Source: Diospyros lotus | Lineage: Eukaryota; Streptophyta; Magnoliopsida; Ericales; Ebenaceae | NCBI RefSeq assembly: GCF_014633365.1 | Contig: NC_068341.1 | Span: 21,434,339-21,498,338 of the forward strand | Direction: 5' to 3' | DNA length: 64,000 bases | Part shown: in pieces, positions 33,028-47,671 of the stretch | How the letters are laid out: the number at the start of each line of letters is the position of its first letter | How positions within the stretch are numbered: the first letter of the stretch is position 1 | Made by a program: the position numbers and the translations under genes | The notes under the pieces: generated by a model | What the model saw: the letters and a program-made list of their open reading frames with translations, nothing else | The model's database searches: none | What the model was told of the DNA's origin: nothing

Positions 33028-35977
33028 TCTTTGTGGGCCACCAAAACCCGACCATCGGGCTTTATGGCCCTCAAAGCCTGAAAATGATTTTTTTTAATTT
33101 TTCTTCAAATTAATATGTCCGATGAGCACTAAAATGATGTCTTTTAATGTTATTCGGGTAAACCCAAATGTATATATCACAACAAAGTCATTATTTTTCA
33201 CTTTGGATGAGAATGTCCATCCACCATCAACACAACCAACTCATGATCAATGGTTACTAATAATATTGGACAAAGCAAGATAATAACGCTATAATAATAA
33301 ACTTGCTCAATAATTATAGTGTAATTTCTAAACAATCACTATTATTTGAGACTATACTAGTGGTAAAATTCAAAAAAATTCAATTGCAAAAAAAGAAAAA
33401 AAAAAATCGGGCTTTGTGGGCCACCAAAATGCGGTCATCGGGTTTTGTGGCCCGCGAAACCCGTCCATCGGGCTTTATGGCCCTCAAAGCCCGAAAATAT
33501 TTTTTTTTAATTTTTCTTAAAATTAATATGTTCCATTAGCACTAAATGATGTCTTTTAATGTTATTTGGGTAAACCCAAATGTATATATCAAAACAAAGT
33601 CATTATTTTTCACTTTGGGTGAGTATGTCCATCCACCATCAACACAACCAACTCATGATCAATTGCTACTAATAATATTGGACAAAGCAAGATAATAACG
33701 CTATGATAATAAACTTGCTCAAAAATTAGAGACTAATTTCTTAACAATCACAATTATTTGATACCATACTAGTGGGAAACTTCAAAAAAATTCAAATGGA
33801 AAAAAAAAAAATCAGGCTTTTTGGGCCACCAAAACCAGGCCATCGGGTTTTGTGCCCCACGAACCCGGCAATCGGGTTTTGTGGCCCCCGAAACCCGACC
33901 ATGGGCTTTATGGCCATCAAAGCCCGAAAATAATTTATTTTTATTTTTCTTCAAATTAATATGTTCCATTAGCACTAAAATGATATCTTTTAATGTTATT
34001 TGGGTAAACCCGAATGTATATATCACAACAAAGTCATTATTTTTCACTTTGTGTGAGGATATCAATCCACCATCAAAACAACCAACACATGATCAATTGA
34101 TACTAATAATATTGGACAAAGCAAGATAATAACGCTATGATAATAAACTTGCTCAAAAATTAGAGTGTAATTTCTTAACAATCACTATTATATGAGACTA
34201 TACTAGTGGTAAAATTCAAAAAAAATTCAATTGCAAAAAAAAAACATCGGGCTTTGTTGGCCACCAAAACCCGGCCATCGGATTTTGTGGACCACGAACC
34301 CGGCAATCGGGTTTTGTGGCCCACGAAACCCGGCCATCGGGCTTTATGGCCCTCAAAGCCCGAAAATACTTTTTTTTAAATTTTTCTTCAAATTAATATG
34401 TTCCATTAGCACTAAATGATGTCTTTTAAAGTTATTTGGGTAAACCCAAATGTATATATCACAACAAAGTCATTATTTTTCACTTTGGGGGAGTATATCC
34501 ATCCACCATCAACACAACCAACTCATGATCAATTGCCACTAATAATATTGGACCAAGCAAGATAATAACGCTATGATAATAAACTTGCTCAAATATTAGA
34601 TGTAATTTCTTAACAATCACTATTATTTGAGACTGTACTAGTGGGAAACTTCAAAAAAAATTCAATTACAAAAAAAAAAAAAAAAAAAAATCGGGCTTTG
34701 TGGGCCACCAAAACCCGGCCAACGTGTTTTGTGGACCACGAACCCGGCAATCGGGTTTTCTGGCCCACGAAACCTGGCCATCGGGCTTTATGGCCCTTAA
34801 AGCCCGAAAATACTTTTTTTTAAATTTTTCTTCAAATTAATATGTTCCGTTAGCACTAAATGATGTCTGTTAAAGTTATTTGGGTAAACCCAAACGTATA
34901 TATCACAACAAAGTCATTATTTTTCACTTTGGGTGAGTATGTCCACCCACCATCAACACAACCAACTCATGATCAATTGCTACTAATAATATTGGACCAA
35001 GCAAGATAATAACGCTATGATAATAAACTTGCTCAAATATTAAAGTGTAATTTCTTAACAATCACTATTATTTGAGACTGTACTAGTGGGAAACTTCAAC
35101 AAAAATTCAATTGCAAAAAAAAAAAAAAATCGGGCTTTGTGGGCCACCAAAACTCGGCCATCGGGTTTTGTGGACCACGAACCCGGCAATCGGGTTTTGT
35201 GGCCCACGAAACCCGGCCATCGGGCTTTATGGCCCTCAAAGCCCGAAAATAAGTTTTTTTAATTTTTCTTCAAATTCATATGTTCCATTAGCACTAAATG
35301 ATGTCTTTTAATGTTATTTGGATAAACCCAAATTAATATATGACAACAAAGTCATTATTTTTTACTTTGGGTTAGTATCTCCATCCACCATCAACACAAC
35401 CAACTCATGATCAATTGCTACTAATAATATTGGACAAAGCAAGATAATAACGCTATGATAATAAACTTGCTCAAAAATTAGAGCGTAATTTCTTAACAAT
35501 CACTATTATTTGAGACTATACTTGTGGGAAACTTCAAAAAAAATTCAATAGCAAAAAAAAAAAAAAAAAATCGGTCTTTGTGGGCCACCAAAACCCGGCC
35601 ATCGGGTTTTGTGGACAACGAACCCGGCAATCGGGTTTTCTGGCCCACGAAACCCGGCCATCGGGCTTTATGGCCCACAAAGCCCGAAAATGATTTTTTT
35701 TTTAATTTTTCTTCAAATTAATATGTTCCATTAGCACTAAAATGATTTCTTTTGATGTTATTTGGGTAAACCAAAATGTATATATAAGAACAAAGTCATT
35801 ATTTTTCACTTTGGGTGAGTATGTCCATCCACCATCAACACAACCAACTCATGATCAATTGTTACTAATTATATTGGATAAAGCAAGATAATAACGCTAC
35901 GATAATAAACTTGCTCAAAAATTAGAGTGTAATTTCTTAACAATCACTATTATTTGAGACTATACTAGTAATCGGTC

Positions 35978-37257
35978 TTTGTGGGCCACCAAAACCCGGC
36001 CATCGGGTTTTTTGGACCACAAACCAAGCAATCAGGTTTTGTGGCCCACGAAACCCGGCCATCGGGCTTTATGGCCCTCAAAGCCTGAAAATGATTTTTT
36101 TTAATTTTTCTTCCAATTAATATGTTCGATTAGCACTAAAATAATGTCTTTTAATGTTATTTGGGTAAACCCAAATGTATATATCACAAAAAAATCATTA
36201 TTTTTCACTTTGGGTGATAATGTCCGTCCACCATCAACACAACCAACTCATGATCAATGGTTACTAATAATATTGGACAAAGCAAGTTAATAACGCTATG
36301 ATAATAAACTTGCTAAATAACTAGAGTGTAATTTCTTAACAATCACTATTATTTGAGACTATACTAGTGGTAAAATTAAAAAAAAAATCAATTGCAAAAA
36401 AAAAAAAAATCGGGCTTTGTGGGCAACCAAAACCCGGCCATCGGGTTTTGTGGACCACGAACCCGGCAATCGGGTTTTGTGGCACACGAAACTCGGCCAT
36501 CGGGCCTTATGGCCCTCAAAGCCCGAAAATACTTTTTTTTAATTTTTCTTCTAATTAATATGTTCCATTAGCACTAAATGATGTCTTTTAATGTTATTTG
36601 GGTAAACCCAAATGTATATATCACAACAAAGTCATTATTTTTCACTTTGGGTGAGTATGTCCATCCACCATCAACACAACCAACTCATGATCAATTGCTA
36701 CTAATAATATTGGACAAAGCAAGATAATAACGCTATGATAATAAACTTGCTCAAAAATTAGAGTGTAATTTCTTAACAATCACAATTATTTGAGACCATA
36801 CTACTGGGAAACTTCAAAAAAAATTCAATTGCAAAAAAAAAAAAAAAAAAAAAAATCAGGCTTTTTGGGACACCAAAACCCGGCCATCGGGTTTTATGGC
36901 CCACCAACCCGGCAATCTGGTTTTCTGGCCCCCGAAACCCGACCATGGGCTTTATGGCCATCAAAGCCCGAAAATAATTTATTTTTATTTTTCTTCAAAT
37001 TAATATGTTCCATTAGCACTAAAATGATATCTTTTAACGTTATTTGGGTAAACCCGAATGTATATATCACAACAAAGTCATTATTTTTCACTTTGTGCGA
37101 GGATATCAATCCACCATCAACACAACCAACACATGATCAATTGCTACTAATAATATTGGACAAAGCAAGATAATAACGCTATGATAATAAACTTGCTCAA
37201 AAATTAGAGTGTAATTTCTTAACAATCACTATTATTTGAGACTATACTAGTAATCGG
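35978..37257 (+). repeat. Higher-order trimer of the satellite, copy 2
   Basis: Heads near 35978, 36415 and 36861, bounded by the same A-less junctions; again 1280 bp with the same order of monomer types. Confidence 0.7.
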
Positions 37258-40200
37258 TCTTTGTGGGCCACCAAAACCCGGCCATCGGGTTTTTTGGACC
37301 ACAAACCAAGCAATCAGGTTTTGTGGCCCACGAAACCCGGCCATCGGGCTTTATGGCCCTCAAAGCCTGAAAATGATTTTTTTTAATTTTTCTTCAAATT
37401 AATATGTTCGATGAGCACTAAAATGCTGTCTTTTAATGTTATTCGGGTAAACCCAAATGTATATATCACAACAAAGTCATTATTTTTCACTTTGGGTGAG
37501 AATGTCCATCCACCATCAACACAACCAACTCATGATCAATGGTTACTAATAATATTGGACAAAGCAAGATAATAACGCTATGATAATAAACTTGCTCAAT
37601 AATTATAGTGTAATTTATTAACAATCACTATTATTTGAGACTATACTAGTGGTAAAATTCAAAAAAATTCAATTGCAAAAAAAGACAAAAAAACAAATCG
37701 GGCTTTGTGGGCCACCAAAATGCGGCCATCGGGTTTTGTGGACCACGAACCTGGCAATCGGGTTTTGTGGCCCACGAAACCCGGCCATCGGGCTTTATGG
37801 CCCTCAAAGCCCGAAAATATTTTTTTTAATTTTTCTTCAAATTAATATGTTCCATTAGCACTAAATGATGTCTTTTAATGTTATTTGGGTAAACCCAAAT
37901 GTATATATCACAACAAAGTCATTATTTTTCACTTTGGGTGAGTATGTCCATCCACCATCAACACAACCAACTCATGATCAATTGCTACTAATAATATTGG
38001 ACAAAGCAAGATAATAACGCTATGATAATAAACTTGCTAAAAAATTAGAGTCTAATTTCTTAACAATCACAATTATTTGAGACCATACTAGTGGAAAACT
38101 TCAAAAAAATTCAAATGGAAAAAAAAAAAAAATCGGGCTTTGTGGGCCACCAAAACCCGGCCATCGGGTTTTGTGCCCCACGAACCCGGCAATCGGGTTT
38201 TGTGGCCCCCGAAACCCGACCATGGGCTTTATGGCCATCAAAGCCCGAAAATAATTTATTTTTATTTTTCTTCAAATTAATATGTTCCATTAGCACTAAA
38301 ATGATATCTTTTAATGTTATTTGGGTAAACCCGAATGTATATATCACAACAAAGTCATTATTTTTCACTTTGTGTGAGGATATCAATCCACCATCAAAAC
38401 AACCAACACATGATCAATTGATACTAATAATATTGGACAAAGCAAGATAATAACGCTATGATAATAAACTTGCTCAAAAATTAGAGTGTAATTTCTTAAC
38501 AATCACTATTATTTGAGACTGTACTAGTGGGAAACTTCAACAAAAATTCAATTGCACAAATTCAAATGGAAAAAAAAAAAAAATCGGGCTTTGTGGGCCA
38601 CCAAAACCCGGCCATCAGGTTTTGTGGACCACGAACTCGGTAATCGGGTTTTCTGGCCCACGAAACCCGACCATCAGGCTTTATGGCCCTCAAAGCCCAA
38701 AAATAATTTTTTTTAATTTTTCTTCAAATTAATATGTTCCATTAGCACTAAATGATGTCTTTTAATGTTATTTGGGTAAACCCAAATGTATATATCACGA
38801 CAAAGTCATTATTTTTCACTTTGGGTGCGGATGTCCATCCACCATCAACACAACCAACTCATGATCAATGGCTACTAATAATATTGGACAAAGCAAGATA
38901 ATAACGCTATGATAATAAACTTGCTCAATAATTATAGTGTAATTTCTAAACAATCACTATTATTTGAGACTATACTAGTGGTAAAATTCAAAAAAATTCA
39001 ATTGCAAAAAAAGAAAAAAAAAATCGGGCTTTGTGGTCCACCAAAATGCGGCCATCGGGTTTTGTGCCCCACGAACCCGGCAATCGGGTTTTGTGGCCCC
39101 CGAAACCCGACCATGGGCTTTATGGCCATCAAAGCCCGAAAATAATTTATTTTTATTTTTCTTCAAATTAATATGTTCCATTAGCACTAAAATGTTATCT
39201 TTTAATGTTATTTGGGTAAACCCGAATGTATATATCACAACAAAGTCATTATTTTTCACTTTGTGTGAGGATATCAATCCACCATCAAAACAACCAACAC
39301 ATGATCAATTGATACTAATAATATTGGACAAAGCAAGATAATAACGCTATGATAATAAACTTGCTCAAAAATTAGAGTGTAATTTCTTAACAATCACTAT
39401 TATTTGAGACTGTACTAGTGGGAAACTTCAACAAAAATTCAATTGCAAAAATTCAAATGGAAAAAAAAAATCGGGCTTTGTGGGCCACCAAAACCCGGCA
39501 ATCAGGTTTTGTGGACCACGAACTCGGTAATCGGGTTTTCTGGCCCACGAAACCCGACCATCGGGCTTTATGGCCCTCAAAGCCCGAAAATAATTTTTTT
39601 TAATTTTTCTTCAAATTAATATGTTCCATTAGCACTAAATGATGTCGTTTAATGTTATTTGGGTAAACCCAAATGTATATATCACAACAAAATCATTATT
39701 TTTCACTTTGGGTGTCGGATGTCCATCCACCATCAACACAACCAACTCATGATCTATGACTACTAATAATATTGGACAAAGCAAGATAATAACGCTATGA
39801 TAATAAACTTGCTCAAAAATTAGATTGTAATTTCTTAACAATCACTATTATTTGAGACTATACTAGTGGGAATCTTTAAAAAAAATTCAATTGCAAAAAA
39901 AAAAAAAAATCGGGCTTTGTAGGCCACCAAAACCCGGCCATCGGGTTTTGTGGACCACGAACCCGGTAATCGGGTTTTCTGGCCCACGAAACCCGACCAT
40001 CGGGCTTTATGGCCCTAAAGCCCGAAAATAATTTTTTTTAATTTTTCTTCAAATTAATATGTTCCATTAGCACTAAATGATGTCTTTTAATGTTATTTGG
40101 GTAAACCCAAATGTATATATCACGACAAAGTCATTATTTTTCACTTTGGGTGCGGATGTCCATCCACCATCAACACAACCATCTCATGATCAATGGCTAC

Positions 40201-42514
40201 TAATAATGTTGGACAAAGCAAGATAATAATGCTATGATAATAAACTTGCTAAAAAATTAGAGTGTAATTTTCTTAACAATCACTATTATTTGAGACTATA
40301 CTAGAGGAAAACTTAAAAAAAAAATTCAATGGCAAAAAAAAAAAAAAAAAGTCGGGCTTTGTGGGCCACCAAAACCCGGCCATCGGGCTTTATGGCCCTC
40401 AAAGCCTGAAAATGATTTTTTTTAATTTTTCTTCAAATTAATATGTTCGATGAGCACTAAAATGATGTCTTTTAATGTTATTCGGGTAAACCCAAATGTA
40501 TATATCACAACAAAGTCATTATTTTTCACTTTGGGTGAGAATGTCCATCCACCATCAACACAACCAACTCATGATCAATGGTTACTAATAATATTGGACA
40601 AAGCAAGATAATAACGCTATGATAATAAACTTGCTCAAAAATTAGAGTGTAATTTCTTAACAATCACTATTATTTGAGACTGTACTAGTGGGAAACTTCA
40701 AAAAAAATTCAATTGCAAAAAAAAAAAAAAAAAAAAAAATCGGGCTTTGTGTGCCACCAAAACCCGGCCATCCGGTTTTTTGGACCACAAACCAAGCAAT
40801 CAGGTTTTGTGGCCCACGAAACCCGGCCATCGGGCTTTATGGCCCTCAAAGCCTGAAAAGGATTTTTTTTAATTTTTCTTCAAATTAATATGTTCGATGA
40901 GCACTAAAATGATGTCTTTTAATGTTAGTCGGGTAAACCCAAATGTATATATCACAACAAAGTCATTATTTTTCACTTTGGGTGAGAATGTCCATCCACC
41001 ATCAACACAACCAACTCATGATCAATGGTTACTAATAATATTGGACAAAGCAAGATAATAACGCTATGATAATAAACTTGCTCAATAATTATAGTGTAAT
41101 TTCTAAACAATCACTATTATTTGAGACTATACTAGTGGTAAAATTAAAAAAAATTCAATTGCAAAAAAAGAAAAAAAAAATCGGGCTTTGTGGGCCACCA
41201 AAATGCGGCCATCGGGTTTTGGGGACCATGAACCCGGCAATCGGGTTTTGTGGACCAGGAACCCGGCAATCGGGTTTTGTGGCCCACGAAACCCGTCCAT
41301 CGGGCTTTATGGCCCTCAAAGCCCAAAAATATTTTTTTTAATTTTTCTTCAAATTAATATGTTCCATTAGCACTAAATGATGTCTTTTAATGTTATTTGG
41401 GTAAACCCAAATGTATATATCACAACAAAGTCATTATTTTTCACTTTGGGTGAGTATGTCCATCCACCATCAACACAACCAACTCATGATCAATTGCTAC
41501 TAATAATATTGGACAAAGCAAGATAATAACGCTATGATAATAAACATGCTCAAAAATTAGAATGTAATTTCTTAACAATCACAATTATTTGAGACTATAC
41601 TAGTGGGAAACTTCAAAAAAATTCAAATGGAAAAAAAAAATCAGGCTTTTTGGGCCACCAAAACCCGGCCATCGGGTTTTGTGCCCCACGAACCCGGCAA
41701 TCGGGTTTTGTGGCCCCCGAAACCCGACCATGGGCTTTATGGCCATCAAAGCCTGAAAATAATTTATTTTTATTTTTCTTCAAATTAATATGTTCCATTA
41801 GCACTAAAATGATATCTTTTAATGTTATTTGGGTAAACCCGAATGTATATATCACAACAAAGTCATTATTTTTCACTTTGTGTGAGGATATCAATCCACC
41901 ATCAAAACAACCAACACATGATCAATTGATACTAATAATATTGGACAAAGCAAGATAATAACGCTATGATAATAAACTTGCTCAAAAATTAGAGTGTAAT
42001 TTCTTAACAATCACTATTATATGAGACTGGACTAGTGGTAAAATTCAAAAAAAATTCAATCGCAAAAAAAAAAAAAATCGGGCTTTGTTGGCCACCAAAA
42101 CCCGGCCATCGGATTTTGTGGACCACGAACCCGGCAATCGGGTTTTGTGGCCCACGAAACCCGGCCATCGGGCTTTATGGCCCTCAAAGCCCGAAAATAC
42201 TTTTTTTTAAATTCTTCTTCAAATTAATATGTTCCATTAGCACTAAATGATGTCTTTTAAAGTTATTTGGGTAAACCCAAATGTATATATCACAACAAAG
42301 TCATTATTTTTCACTTTGGGTGAGTATATCCATCCACCATCAACACAACCAACTCATGATCAATTGCCACTAATAATATTAGACCAAGCAAGATAATAAC
42401 GCTATGATAATAAACTTGCTCAAATATTAGATGTAATTTCTTAACAATCACTATTATTTGAGACTGTACTAGTGGGAAACTTCAAAAAAAATTCAATTGC
42501 AAAAAAAAAAAAAA

Positions 42515-42953
42515 TCGGGCTTTGTGGGCCACCAAAACCCGGCCATCGTGTTTTGTGGACCACGAACCCGGCAATCTGGTTTTCTGGCCCACGAAACCCG
42601 GCCATCGGGCTTTATGGCCCTTAAAGCCCGAAAATACTTTTTTTTAAATTTTTCTTCAAATTAATATGTTCCGTTAACACTAAATGATGTCTTTTAAAGT
42701 TATTTGGGTAAACCCAAATGTATATATCACAACAAAGTCATTATTTTTCACTTTGGGTGAGTATGTCCACCCACCATCAACACAACCAACTCATGATCAA
42801 TTGCTACTAATAATATTGGACCAAGCAAGATAATAACGCTATGATAATAAACTTGCTCAAATATTAAAGTGTAATTTCTTAACAATCACTATTATTTGAG
42901 ACTGTACTAGTGGGAAACTTCAACAAAAATTCAATTGCAAAAAAAAAAAAAAA
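42515..42953 (+). repeat. Representative satellite monomer (439 bp)
   Basis: GC core 42515-42634: four units of about 30 bp with consensus GGGTTTTGTGGCCCACGAAA plus CCCGGCCATC; the outer units read GGGCTTTGTGGGCC and GGGCTTTATGGCCC. Each unit is nearly its own reverse complement, and the core's ends (TCGGGCTTTGTGGGCC and GGCCCTTAAAGCCCGA) are inverted repeats. A T tract follows, then an AT-rich tail containing TTCTTCAAATTAATATG, GTATATATCACAACAAAGTC, CACCATCAACACAACC and CTAATAATATTGG, then CTTCAAC...TTGC and a poly-A tract before the next core. Confidence 0.9.
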
Positions 42954-45112
42954 TCGGGCTTTGTGGGCCACCAAAACTCGGCCATCGGGTTTTGTGGACC
43001 ACGAACCCGGCAATCGGGTTTTGTGGCTCACGAAACCCGGCCATCGGGCTTTATGGCCCTCAAAGCCCGAAAATAAGTTTTTTTAATTTTTCTTCAAATT
43101 AATATGTTCCATTAGCACTAAATGATGTCTTTTAATGTTATTTGGATAAACCCAAATTAATATATCACAACAAAGTCATTATTTTTTACTTTGGGTTAGT
43201 ATGTCCATCCACCATCAACACAACCAACTCATGATCAATTGCTACTAATAATATTGGACAAAGCAAGATAATAACGCTATGATAATAAACTTGCTCAAAA
43301 ATTAGAGTGTAATTTCTTAACAATCACTATTATTTGAGACTATACTTGTGGGAAACTTCAAAAAAAATTCAATAGCAAAAAAAAAAATCGGTCTTTGTGG
43401 GCCTCCAAAACCCGGCCATCGGGTTTTGTGGACAACGAACCCGGCAATCGGGTTTTGTGGCCCACGAAACCCGGCCATCGGGCTTTATGGCCCACAAAGC
43501 CCGAAAATGATTTTTTTTTTTAATTTTTCTTCAAATTAATATGTTCCATTAGCACTAAAATGATTTCTTTTGATGTTATTTGGGTAAACCCAAATGTATA
43601 TATCACAACAAAGTCATTATTTTTCACTTTGGGTGAGTATGTCCATCCACCATCAACACAACCAACTCATGATCAATTGCTACTAATAATATTGGACAAA
43701 GCAAGATAATAACGCTATGATAATAAACTTGCTCAAAAATTAGAGTCTAATTTCTTAACAATCACAATTATTTGAGACCATACTAGTGGGAAACTTCAAA
43801 AAAATTCAAATGGAAAAAAAAAAAATCAGGCTTTTTGGGCCACCAAAACCCGGCCATCGGGTTTTGTGCCCCACGAACCCGGCAATCGGGTTTTGTGGCC
43901 CCCGAAACCCGACCATGGGCTTTATGGCCATCAAAGCCCGAAAATAATTTATTTTTATTTTTCTTCAAATTAATATGTTCCATTAGCACTAAAATGATAT
44001 CTTTTAATGTTATTTGGGTAAACCCGAATGTATATATCACAACAAAGTCATTATTTTTCACTTTGGGTGATAATGTCCGTCCACCATCAACACAACCAAC
44101 TCATGATCAATGGCTACTAATAATATTGGACAAAGCAAGATAATAACGCTATGATAATAAACTTGCTAAATAATTAGAGTGTAATTTCTTAACAATCACT
44201 ATTATTTGAGACTATACTAGTGGTAGAATTAAAAAAAAAATCAATCGCAAAAAAAAAAAAAAATCGGGCTTTGTGGGCCACCAAAACCCGGCCATCGGCT
44301 TTTGTGGACCACGAACCCGGCAATCGGGTTTTGTGGCACACGAAACTCGGCCATCGGGCCTTATGGCCCTCAAAGCCTGAAAATACTTTTTTTTAATTTT
44401 TCTTCTAATTAATATGTTCCATTAGCACTAAATGATGTGTTTTAAAGTTATTTGGGTAAACCCAAATGTATATATCACAACAAAGTCATTATTTTTCACT
44501 TTGGGTGAGTATATCCATCCACCATCAACACAACCAACTCATGATCAATTGCCACTAATAATATTGGACCAAGCAAGATAATAACGCTATGATAATAAAC
44601 TTGCTCAAATATTAGATGTAATTTCTTAACAATCACTATTATTTGAGACTATACTTGTGGGAAACTTCAAAAAAAATTCAATAGCAAAAAAAAAAAAAAC
44701 AAATCGGTCTTTGTGGGCCACCAAAACCCGGCCATCTGGTTTTGTGGACAACGAACCCGGCAATCGGGTTTTCTGGCCCACGAAACCCGGCCATCGGGCT
44801 TTATGGCCCACAAAGCCCGAAAATGATTTTTTTTTTTAATTTTTATTCAAATTAATATGTTCCATTAGCACTAAAATGATTTCTTTTGATGTTATTTGGG
44901 TAAACCAAAATGTATATATAAGAACAAAGTCATTATTTTTCACTTTGGGTGAGTATGTCCATCCACCATCAACACAACCAACTCATGATCAATTGTTACT
45001 AATAATATTGGATAAAGCAAGATAATAACGCTACGATAAGAAAACTTGCTCAAAAATTAGAGTGTAATTTCTTAACAATCACTATTATTTGAGACTATAC
45101 CAATAATCGGTC

Positions 45113-46392
45113 TTTGTGGGCCACCAAAACCCGGCCATCGGGTTTTGTGGACCACAAACCAAGCAATCAGGTTTTGTGGCCCACGAAACCCGGCCATCGG
45201 GCTTTATCGCCCTCAAAGCCTGAAAATGATTTTTTTTAATTTTTCTTCAAATTAATATGTTCGATTAGCACTAAAATAATGTCTTTTAATGTTATTTGGG
45301 TAAACCCAAATGTATATATCACAAAAAAATCATTATTTTTCACTTTGGGTGATAATGTCCGTCCACCATCAACACAACCAACTCATGATCAATGGCTACT
45401 AATAATATTGGACAAAGCAAGATAATAACGCTATGATAATAAACTTGCTAAATAATTAGAGTGTAATTTCTTAACAATCACTATTATTTGAGAGTATACT
45501 AGTGGTAGAATTAAAAAAAAAATCAATCGCAAAAAAAAAAAAAAATCGGGCTTTGTGGCCACCAAAACCCGGCCATCGGGTTTTGTGGACCACGAACCCG
45601 GTAATCGGGTTTTGTGGCACACGAAACTCGGCCATCGGGCCTTATGGCCCTCAAAGCCTGAAAATACTTTTTTTTAATTTTTCTTCTAATTAATATGTTC
45701 CATTAGCACTAAATGATGTCTTTTAATGTTATTTGGGTAAACCCAAATGTATATATCACAACAAAGTCATTATTTTTCACTTTGGGTGAGTATGTCCATC
45801 CACCATCAACACAACCAACTCATGATCAATTGCTACTAATAATATTGGACAAAGCAAGATAAGAACGCTATGATAATAAACTTGCTCAAAAATTAGAGTG
45901 CAATTTCTTAACAATCACAATTATTTGAGACCGTACTACTGGGAAACTCCAAAAAAAATTCAATTGCAAAAAAAAAAAAAAAAAAAAAAAATCGGGCTTT
46001 TTGGGCATCCAAAACCCGGCCATCGGGTTTTGTGGCCCACGAACCCGGCAATCGGATTTTCTGGCCCCCGAAACCCGACCATGGGCTTTATGGCCATCAA
46101 AGCCCGAAAATAATTTATTTTTATTTTTCTTCAAATTAATATGTTCCATTAGCACTAAAATGATATCTTTTAACGTTATTTGGGTAAACCCGAATGTATA
46201 TATCACAACAAAGTCATTATTTTTCACTTTGTGTGAGGATATCAATCCACCATCAACACAACCAACACATGATCAATTGCTACTAATAATATTGGACAAA
46301 ACAAGATAATAACGCTATGATAATAAACTTGCTCAAAAATTAGAGTGTAATTTCTTAACAATCACTATTATTTGAGACTATACTAGTAATCG
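45113..46392 (+). repeat. Higher-order trimer of the satellite, copy 3
   Basis: Heads near 45113, 45549 and 45992; 1280 bp; directly followed by copy 4. Confidence 0.7.
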
Positions 46393-47671
46393 GTCTTTGT
46401 GGGCCACCAAAACCCGGCCATCGGGTTTTTTGGACCACAAACCAAGCAATCAGGTTTTGTGGCCCACGAAACCCGCCCATCGGGCTTTATGGCCCTCAAA
46501 GCCTGAAAATGATTTTTTTTAATTTTTCTTCAAATTAATATGTTCGATGAGCACTAAAATGATGTCTTTTAATGTTATTCGGGGAAACCCAAATGTATAT
46601 ATCACAACAGAGTCATTATTTTTCACTTTGGGTGAGAATGTCCATCCACCATCAACACAACCAACTCATGATCAATGGTTACTAATAATATTGGACAAAG
46701 CAAGATAATAACGCTATGATAATAAACTTGCTCAATAATTATAGTGTAATTTCTAAACAATCACTATTATTTGAGACTATACTAGTGGTAAAATTCAAAA
46801 AAAATTCAATTGCAAAAAAAGAAAAAAAAAATCGGGCTTTGTGGGCCACCAAAATACGGCCATCGGGTTTTGTGGACCACTAACCCGGCAATCGGGTTTT
46901 GTGGCCCACGAAACCCGGCCATCGTGCTTTATGGCCCTCAAAGCCCGAAAATATTTTTTTTAATTTTTCTTCAAATTAATATGTTCCATTAGCACTAAAT
47001 GATGTCTTTTAATGTTATTTGGGTAAACCCAAATGTATATATCACAACAAAGTCATTATTTTTCACTTTGGGTGAGTATGTCCATCCACCATCAACACAA
47101 CCAACTCATGATCAATTGCTACTAATAATATTGGACAAAGCAAGATAAGAACGCTATGATAATAAACTTGCTCAAAAATTAGAGTGCAATTTCTTAACAA
47201 TCACAATTATTTGAGACCGTACTACTGGGAAACTTCAAAAAAAATTCAATTGCAAAAAAAAAAAAAAAATCGGGCTTTTTGGGCCACCAAAACCCGGCCA
47301 TCGGGTTTTGTGGCCCACGAACCCGGCAATCGGATTTTCTGGCCCCCGAAACCCGACCATGGGCTTTATGGCCATCAAAGCCCGAAAATAATTTATTTTT
47401 ATTTTTCTTCAAATTAATATGTTCCATTAGCACTAAAATGATATCTTTTAACGTTATTTGGGTAAACCCGAATGTATATATCACAACAAAGTCATTATTT
47501 TTCACTTTGTGTGAGGATATCAATCCACCATCAACACAACCAACACATGATCAATTGCTACTAATAATATTGGACAAAACAAGATAATAACGCTATGATA
47601 AAAAACTTGCTCAAAAATTAGAGTGTAATTTCTTAACAATCACTATTATTTGAGACTATACTAGTAATCGG
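46393..47671 (+). repeat. Higher-order trimer of the satellite, copy 4
   Basis: Heads near 46393, 46835 and 47274; about 1279 bp. Rare shared variants with neighbouring DNA (for example CAACAGAGTCATT at about 46605 and 47884) show a recent tandem copy of about 1.28 kb. Confidence 0.72.
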
